Source of the DNA: Streptomyces sp. NBC_00425
Lineage (GTDB): Bacteria > Actinomycetota > Actinomycetes > Streptomycetales > Streptomycetaceae
DNA length: 64,000 bases
Assembly: GCF_036030735.1 (NCBI RefSeq)
Contig: NZ_CP107928.1
Location: 4,526,001 to 4,590,000, forward strand
Direction: 5' to 3'
The translations under genes and the position numbers were made by a program. Positions within the stretch are counted from its first letter, which is position 1. Each line of letters begins with the position of its first letter. The notes beneath the pieces were generated by a model, which ran no database searches, was not told the origin of the DNA, and saw nothing but the letters and a program-made list of their open reading frames with translations. This document shows, in pieces, positions 59,681 through 64,000 of the stretch.

Positions 59681-59933
59681 TCGTCCTCCTTGACGCTTGG
59701 GCTGAGCTCAAGATGTGGACGGATTGTAGGTACCGGAACCTGATCAAAACAGTGTCCGGCAAACGAAATTCGCCTTTTCGTCAAGTAATGCCTTAAAGGC
59801 ATTGATCGTGAATTGCTTCACGAATTGCAGTCGATTTAGGTCGCCGCATGATTCACTTCTCGTGACTGACTTCTCATGATTCACTCGCGAGATCACTGCA
59901 AGCATGCACGACTACCCAGGTCCGCGCATGCCA
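59681..59933 (-). promoter_or_regulatory. hppA promoter region with palindromes, AT-rich
   Basis: On the minus strand TACAAT (59728-59723) is a near-perfect -10 for hppA. Further upstream the DNA is markedly AT-rich for this genome. It holds two palindromes, AATGCCTT-A-AAGGCATT (59787-59803) and TCGTGAA-TTGC-TTCACGA (59806-59823), plus an 11-bp direct repeat CATGATTCACT (59847-59857 and 59875-59885). These could be operators. No gene is seen in this stretch. Confidence 0.5.
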
Positions 59934-59959
59934 AAGGGCCCCACCGGAGTGGGGCCCTT
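59934..59959 (-). terminator. Terminator of the bldG operon
   Basis: AAGGGCCCCAC and GTGGGGCCCTT form a perfect 11-bp stem with a 4-nt loop, followed on the minus strand by a short T-run. It lies 28 bp past the stop of the RsbW-like gene. Confidence 0.85.
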
Positions 59960-59987
59960 CAGGAAAAACCCGAACGCTGTGGACGGC

Positions 59988-60416
59988 TCAGGTCAGCGTG
60001 GCCGTCACCGCAGCCGACGGCCAGGTCATACGGATCTGCCCGCCGTGCTCTCCGGCGGTGACCTCCACGTCGTCCACGAGGCCGCTGATGACCGCGAGGC
60101 CCATCTCGTCCTCCTCGGCCTCCACGTCGCCGCCGGAACCGGGAGCCCGGTCTCCGGGCGCCGTACGCGGCGCCTCGTCGCCGACCTCGATGGAGAACTG
60201 TTTCTCCTCCTCGATCAACAGCACCTTCACGGGCGCGGTGATACCGCCCGTCTGGTGCAGTCCGACGGCGCGGGAGCAGGCCTCACCGACGGCGAGCCGC
60301 ACCTCGTCGAGAACGGCCTCGTCCACCCCGGCCCTGCGCGCCACCGCCGCCGCCACCAGTCGGGCGGTCCTGACGTGCTCGGGCAGCGCGCTGAAGCGGA
60401 GTTCAACGGTGGCCAT
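59988..60416 (-). CDS. RsbW-like ATP-binding anti-sigma factor (partner of BldG)
   Basis: A 142-residue GHKL-fold protein of the SpoIIAB/RsbW type, the kinase-like switch proteins that bind sigma factors and phosphorylate STAS antagonists. Visible are LDEVRLAVGEACSRAVGLH (N-box, where the usual Asn is replaced) and DEMGLAVISGLVDDVEV (G1-like box). The insertion around residues 85-105 is acidic and Gly-rich. It starts at ATG 60416 and lies 112 bp after bldG on the same strand, the arrangement known in S. coelicolor, where the two genes are cotranscribed and act in development and antibiotic production. Confidence 0.88.
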   Translation of the reverse strand: MATVELRFSALPEHVRTARLVAAAVARRAGVDEAVLDEVRLAVGEACSRAVGLHQTGGITAPVKVLLIEEEKQFSIEVGDEAPRTAPGDRAPGSGGDVEAEEDEMGLAVISGLVDDVEVTAGEHGGQIRMTWPSAAVTATLT

Positions 60417-60528
60417 GCGTCCCCCTCGGAACTACGGGCGTGCTGTCAGGGGGGCCGGGCCACCGAGGCCCGGACCCCCTACGTTGTTCGACCATCCGTG
60501 CCGGGCCGCGGGGGCCCGGCAGGGGTGG

Positions 60529-60870
60529 TCAGTCGGTGGCAGCGACCGCTTCGTCGACCGAGGTGTGAATGGGGAACACCTTGGTCAGACCAGTGATGCG
60601 GAAGATCTTCAAAATACGCTCCTGGTTGCATACCAGGCGGAGCGAGCCCTCATGGGCACGCACCCGCTTCAGTCCGCCCACCAGTACGCCGAGCCCGGTG
60701 GAGTCGAGGAAGTCCACGCCCTCCATGTCGACGACGAGGTGGAAATTCCCGTCGTTCACCAGCTCGACCAGCTGCTCGCGCAACTTGAGCGCGGTATATA
60801 CGTCGATTTCGCCACCGACCTCGACGACCGTACGATCGCCGACGGTACGGGTCGACAGGGACAGGTCCAC
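60529..60870 (-). CDS. bldG: Anti-sigma-factor antagonist BldG (STAS domain)
   Basis: A 113-residue STAS protein essentially identical in pattern to S. coelicolor Bld[35 protein letters not shown], and the phosphorylatable Ser in [20 protein letters not shown]. It is required for aerial mycelium and antibiotic production, and it acts by partner switching with anti-sigma factors. The start is GTG 60870. The 81-bp gap to the divergent helicase gene contains the promoters of both. The gene is a strong marker that this is Streptomyces core chromosome. Confidence 0.97.
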   Translation of the reverse strand: MDLSLSTRTVGDRTVVEVGGEIDVYTALKLREQLVELVNDGNFHLVVDMEGVDFLDSTGLGVLVGGLKRVRAHEGSLRLVCNQERILKIFRITGLTKVFPIHTSVDEAVAATD

Positions 60871-60951
60871 GGATCCTCCAGCACCTTGCTATCGAGCGGT
60901 CGTCCCTCGGAACACCTGAACAGGAGCCCCCGGGACGGTACGCCAGCCGCG

Positions 60952-63618
60952 ATGGCATTCAATCACTTACCGGCAGGCGTGCACGACGCCTTGGCTCCAT
61001 TGTCCGTCACGCCAGTGACACACTCGGTGCCGATGGCCAATAATCTCCGATCCGATCGGTCCTCGCCCGAGACCGCGCCCCGCCTGTCTCCGGGCGCTGT
61101 CCTCGACCGGCTCGCCCCCGGACCGAGCCGGGCGTCGCGCATCACTCATACGGAGCACTTGCCCCCGCGTGCGGGCCGCCATGCCGTCTGGCCCGACCGG
61201 ATTCGTTCCGAGGTCGTCGCGGCCGTGCAGGCCTGCGGCATCGAGCACCCCTGGGCCCATCAGGCCCGGGCCGCCGAGCACGCCCTCGACGGCGACTGCG
61301 TGGTCGTCGCCACGGGCACCGCGTCCGGCAAGTCGCTGGCCTACCTCGTACCGGTCCTCTCGGCCCTCCTGGACGGCTCCGAGGCCCCCAACGGCCGCGG
61401 CGCCACCACCCTCTACCTGGCCCCCACCAAGGCCCTGGCGGCTGACCAGTGCCGCTCGGTGAAGGAACTCTCACAACCTCTCGGCAACGCCGTGCGGCCG
61501 GCCGTGTACGACGGCGACACGCCGTTCGAGGAACGGGAGTGGATCCGCCAGTACGCCAACTACGTCCTCACCAACCCGGACATGCTGCACCGGGGCATAC
61601 TCCCGTCCCACCCCCGCTGGTCCTCCTTCCTGAAGTCGCTGAAGTACGTCGTCATCGACGAGTGCCACACCTACCGCGGCGTGTTCGGCTCGCACGTCGC
61701 CCAGGTGCTGCGGCGTCTGCGCCGTCTGTGCGCCCGCTACGGCGCCTCCCCGGTCTTCCTGCTGGCCTCCGCGACCGCGGCCGACCCGGCCGTCGCCGCA
61801 GGCCGGCTCACCGGCCTCCCGGTGGTCGAGATCGCCGACGACGCCTCCCCCCGGGGGGAACTGGTGTTCGCGCTCTGGGAGCCGCCGCTCACCGAGATGG
61901 TGGGCGAGAAAGGTGCACCCGTCCGGCGTACGGCCACCGCCGAGACAGCCGACCTGCTGACCGACCTCGCCGTCCAGGGCGTGCGCACCGTCGCCTTCGT
62001 CCGCTCCCGGCGCGGCGCCGAGCTGATCTCCGTGATCGCCCAGGAACGTCTCGCCGAGGTCGACCGCTCGCTCGCCCGGCGTGTCGCCGCCTACCGCGGC
62101 GGCTACCTGCCCGAGGAGCGCCGCGCCCTGGAACAGGCCCTCCACTCGGGCGAGCTCCTCGGTCTCGCCGCGACCACCGCCCTGGAACTCGGCATCGACG
62201 TCTCCGGACTCGACGCCGTCCTGATCGCCGGCTACCCGGGCACGCGCGCCTCCCTGTGGCAGCAGGCCGGCCGGGCGGGCCGCGCAGGCCAGGGCGCGCT
62301 GGCCGTGCTCATCGCCCGCGACGACCCCCTGGACACCTTTCTCGTCCACCATCCGGAGGCGCTGTTCGACCGTCCGGTGGAGTCGACGGTCCTCGACCCC
62401 GACAACCCGTACGTTCTCGCCCCGCACCTGTGCGCGGCGGCCGCCGAGCTGCCGCTGACCGACGAGGACCTGCCGCTGTTCGGCCCCGAGACCGAAGGCC
62501 TGCTGCCGCAACTGGAGGCCGCGAAGTTGCTGCGCCGCCGGACGAAGGCCTGGCACTGGACCCGCCGTGAACGGGCCGCCGACCTGGCGGACATCCGCGG
62601 GCAGGGCGGTCGCCCGGTCCAGATCGTCGAGGACGGCACGGGCCGACTGCTCGGCACGGTCGACGCCGGGGCCTCCCACACCACCGTCCACGAGGGCGCC
62701 GTCCACCTCCACCAGGGCCGCACGTATCTCGTGCGCTCCCTGGACCTGGACGACTCCGTCGCCCTGGTCGAGGAGGCCAACCCGCCGTACTCGACGGTCG
62801 CCCGCGACACGACGTCGATCTCCGTCCTGGAGACGGACGTCGAAGTCCCCTGGGGTCAGGGACGGTTGTGCTATGGCTCGGTCGAAGTCACCAACCAGGT
62901 CGTCTCCTTCCTCCGGCGGCGCGTCATCACCGGGGAGGTTCTGGGCGAGTCGAAGCTCGACCTCCCTCCCCGTACGCTGCGCACGCGCGCTGTGTGGTGG
63001 ACCGTCACCGACGATCAGCTGGACGCGGCGCGGATCAACCCCGAGATCCTCGGCGGGGCCCTGCACGCCGCCGAACACGCGTCGATCGGCATGCTGCCGC
63101 TCTTCGCGACCTGCGACCGCTGGGACATCGGCGGCGTGTCGGTGCCGCTCCATCCCGACACGCTGCTGCCGACGGTCTTCGTCTACGACGGCCATCCCGG
63201 CGGCGCGGGCTTCGCGGAGCGTGCCTTCCACACCGCCCGTGCCTGGCTGACCGCGACCCGCCAGGCCATCGCGTCCTGCGAGTGCGACGCCGGTTGCCCG
63301 TCGTGCATCCAGTCCCCCAAGTGCGGCAACGGCAACGATCCGCTGCACAAGAGAGGCGCGGTCCGCCTCCTCACGGAACTCCTGCGGGAGGCTCCGCAGG
63401 AGAAGCCCGAACCGAGCTCGCAGGAGCCGGCGGAACCGGCCGTGGAGCCGATGGCAGCACCGGCCGTGGAGCCGATGGCAGCACCGGCCGCGCAGGAGGA
63501 AGCGAAGGAGCGTCCGCAAGCGGAGCGTGACGTGCGTCGGCAAGCGGAGCCGGAGATGTCCGGGGCGGTTGAGGCGCCGGACGCGCCGCCTCCTCCGGCG
63601 GTCCCGCCCGCGCCCTGA
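60952..63618 (+). CDS. DEAD/DEAH-box helicase with DUF1998 (MrfA/YprA-type)
   Basis: An 888-residue SF2 helicase. Motif I is VVATGTASGKSLAYLVPVLS, with the DEAH-like box VVIDECHTYRG, motif III LLASATAADP, and motifs V/VI in TTALELGIDVSGLDAVLIAG and QQAGRAGRAGQ. The C-terminal DUF1998 zinc module has four Cys in CECDAGCPSCIQSPKCGNGN. MrfA of Bacillus repairs mitomycin C damage. The Streptomyces orthologue next to bldG is probably a core DNA-repair enzyme and not part of the antibiotic cluster. The last 85 residues are a low-complexity tail with a repeated AVEPMAAP. Confidence 0.93.
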   Translation: MAFNHLPAGVHDALAPLSVTPVTHSVPMANNLRSDRSSPETAPRLSPGAVLDRLAPGPSRASRITHTEHLPPRAGRHAVWPDRIRSEVVAAVQACGIEHPWAHQARAAEHALDGDCVVVATGTASGKSLAYLVPVLSALLDGSEAPNGRGATTLYLAPTKALAADQCRSVKELSQPLGNAVRPAVYDGDTPFEEREWIRQYANYVLTNPDMLHRGILPSHPRWSSFLKSLKYVVIDECHTYRGVFGSHVAQVLRRLRRLCARYGASPVFLLASATAADPAVAAGRLTGLPVVEIADDASPRGELVFALWEPPLTEMVGEKGAPVRRTATAETADLLTDLAVQGVRTVAFVRSRRGAELISVIAQERLAEVDRSLARRVAAYRGGYLPEERRALEQALHSGELLGLAATTALELGIDVSGLDAVLIAGYPGTRASLWQQAGRAGRAGQGALAVLIARDDPLDTFLVHHPEALFDRPVESTVLDPDNPYVLAPHLCAAAAELPLTDEDLPLFGPETEGLLPQLEAAKLLRRRTKAWHWTRRERAADLADIRGQGGRPVQIVEDGTGRLLGTVDAGASHTTVHEGAVHLHQGRTYLVRSLDLDDSVALVEEANPPYSTVARDTTSISVLETDVEVPWGQGRLCYGSVEVTNQVVSFLRRRVITGEVLGESKLDLPPRTLRTRAVWWTVTDDQLDAARINPEILGGALHAAEHASIGMLPLFATCDRWDIGGVSVPLHPDTLLPTVFVYDGHPGGAGFAERAFHTARAWLTATRQAIASCECDAGCPSCIQSPKCGNGNDPLHKRGAVRLLTELLREAPQEKPEPSSQEPAEPAVEPMAAPAVEPMAAPAAQEEAKERPQAERDVRRQAEPEMSGAVEAPDAPPPPAVPPAP

Positions 63619-64000
63619 CCTCGGCCACGAAGGGTCCGTGTCCCGAGGCCGCCGTCACGTCCGAGATCCGGCCGATCACGGAACACCGCACCAGTCGCGC
63701 GCGCTGTGCCCGGGCCACGCTGTCCGCCCGGGCACAGGCCCGGGCGGCGCCGCCCGACCAGTGGTCGGCGGCCGCGAGCGCCGCGAGGTCGGCGCCGCCC
63801 GCGGCCCGGTGTCGGCTCGTCACGGCCTGCCCGAGGGCTAGTACCGCGCCGAACACCACGCACAGCACGGCGATCGCACCGACGCTCCAGACGGTGGCGG
63901 AGCCGCGATCTCCTCCGCCGCGGCGGCCGGCCGGGAGACGCCGGAGGCGAGCCCGGCCCCCACCGGCGCGGCAGAGGCACCCGCCGATGCTTTCCCACAG
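63371..64000 (-). CDS. TadE-like protein of the Rv3654c family (partial at the right edge)
   Basis: The minus-strand frame is open from the right edge to a stop at 63371. It encodes the typical Rv3654c/TadE-like start DRGSATVWSVGAIAVLCVVFGA followed by VTSRHRAAGGADLAALAAADHW and CARADSVARAQRARLVRC. The upstream part lacks an ATG, GTG or TTG within the window, so the true start probably lies beyond 64000. These small membrane proteins belong to Tad pilus/secretion loci and usually neighbour this helicase. The predicted 3' end overlaps the helicase gene by 248 bp on the opposite strand, and the Pro/Ala-rich tail of about 70 residues is unusual. Confidence 0.7.
   Translation of the reverse strand: MWESIGGCLCRAGGGRARLRRLPAGRRGGGDRGSATVWSVGAIAVLCVVFGAVLALGQAVTSRHRAAGGADLAALAAADHWSGGAARACARADSVARAQRARLVRCSVIGRISDVTAASGHGPFVAEVRARAGPPEEAARPAPQPPRTSPAPLADARHAPLADAPSLPPARPVLPSAPRPVLPSAPRPVPPAPASSVRASPAEPPAGVP

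Noticed and set aside
61471..63543. 690-codon minus-strand ORF opposite the helicase
   Set aside because: The helicase motifs I-VI and DUF1998 cysteines are all on the plus strand, and the minus-strand translation has no motif.
60952..63618. Helicase as part of the antibiotic self-resistance set
   Set aside because: MrfA-like function fits DNA-damage repair, but the gene sits beside bldG in conserved core order, 28 kb from the cluster, so it is probably housekeeping.

Overview
The window is high-GC actinobacterial DNA, almost certainly Streptomyces. The evidence is the codon bias, the many GTG and TTG starts, a BldG anti-sigma-factor antagonist with its partner, a lysine-tailed topoisomerase I, and a TTA leucine codon in a pathway-type regulator. 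It splits into three zones.

Zone 1, about 1-32,800, is an aromatic polyketide (type II PKS) glycoside gene cluster whose left end lies outside the window. It holds the ketosynthase pair KS-alpha/KS-beta, an acyl-CoA carboxylase beta subunit (partial), a ketoreductase, an acyl carrier protein (unusually 24 kb from the KS pair), an SRPBCC-ABM fusion, an O-methyltransferase, an FMN-type flavoprotein monooxygenase, an azoreductase-like flavoprotein, an MDR reductase, an NTF2-like protein and a P450. A deoxysugar set (4,6-dehydratase, 2,3-dehydratase, 3-ketoreductase, 3,5-epimerase, cupin protein) and one glycosyltransferase point to a 2,6-dideoxyhexose on the aglycone. Self-protection is conspicuous: an AlkZ-like DNA glycosylase with a QAQ motif, a DrrC-like UvrA paralogue and a 14-TM exporter. 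This suggests that the product damages or binds DNA. A SARP activator is encoded at 29.9 kb. Heptamer repeats of SARP type, spaced 11 or 22 bp and ending 8 bp before a -10-like hexamer, lie upstream of KS-alpha, the ACP, the 2,3-dehydratase and the epimerase-P450 operon.

Inside this cluster (11.6-15.6 kb) sits a compact RiPP module: a 45-residue precursor-like peptide, a fused E1-like/YcaO cyclodehydratase and a SagB-type dehydrogenase. A histidine kinase follows on the same strand and its likely response regulator converges on it. This azole-forming module within a polyketide-glycoside cluster is the least expected part of the window. A decayed TnpB-type insertion sequence separates the P450 from the ketoreductase.

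Zone 2, about 32,900-44,300, is accessory DNA. It has an SseB-domain protein, a WXG/ESX-like protein and a 1,589-residue RHS polymorphic toxin with a probable immunity gene. These are followed by a conserved hypothetical protein, a large LuxR-family ATPase regulator with TTA as codon 3, a DUF4242 protein and a secreted PASTA protein.

Zone 3, from the tRNA-Thr(CGT) at 44.5 kb to the right end, is conserved Streptomyces core chromosome. It carries a secreted tripeptidyl aminopeptidase-like hydrolase, DNA polymerase III delta prime, an MFS-thymidylate kinase-coiled coil fusion, topA, a small membrane protein, a class I methyltransferase, a lipoprotein, the H+-pyrophosphatase, an RsbW-like protein with BldG, an MrfA-type helicase and the start of a Tad-like locus. 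Only sequence reading was possible: family names come from recognised motifs and no database search was run.
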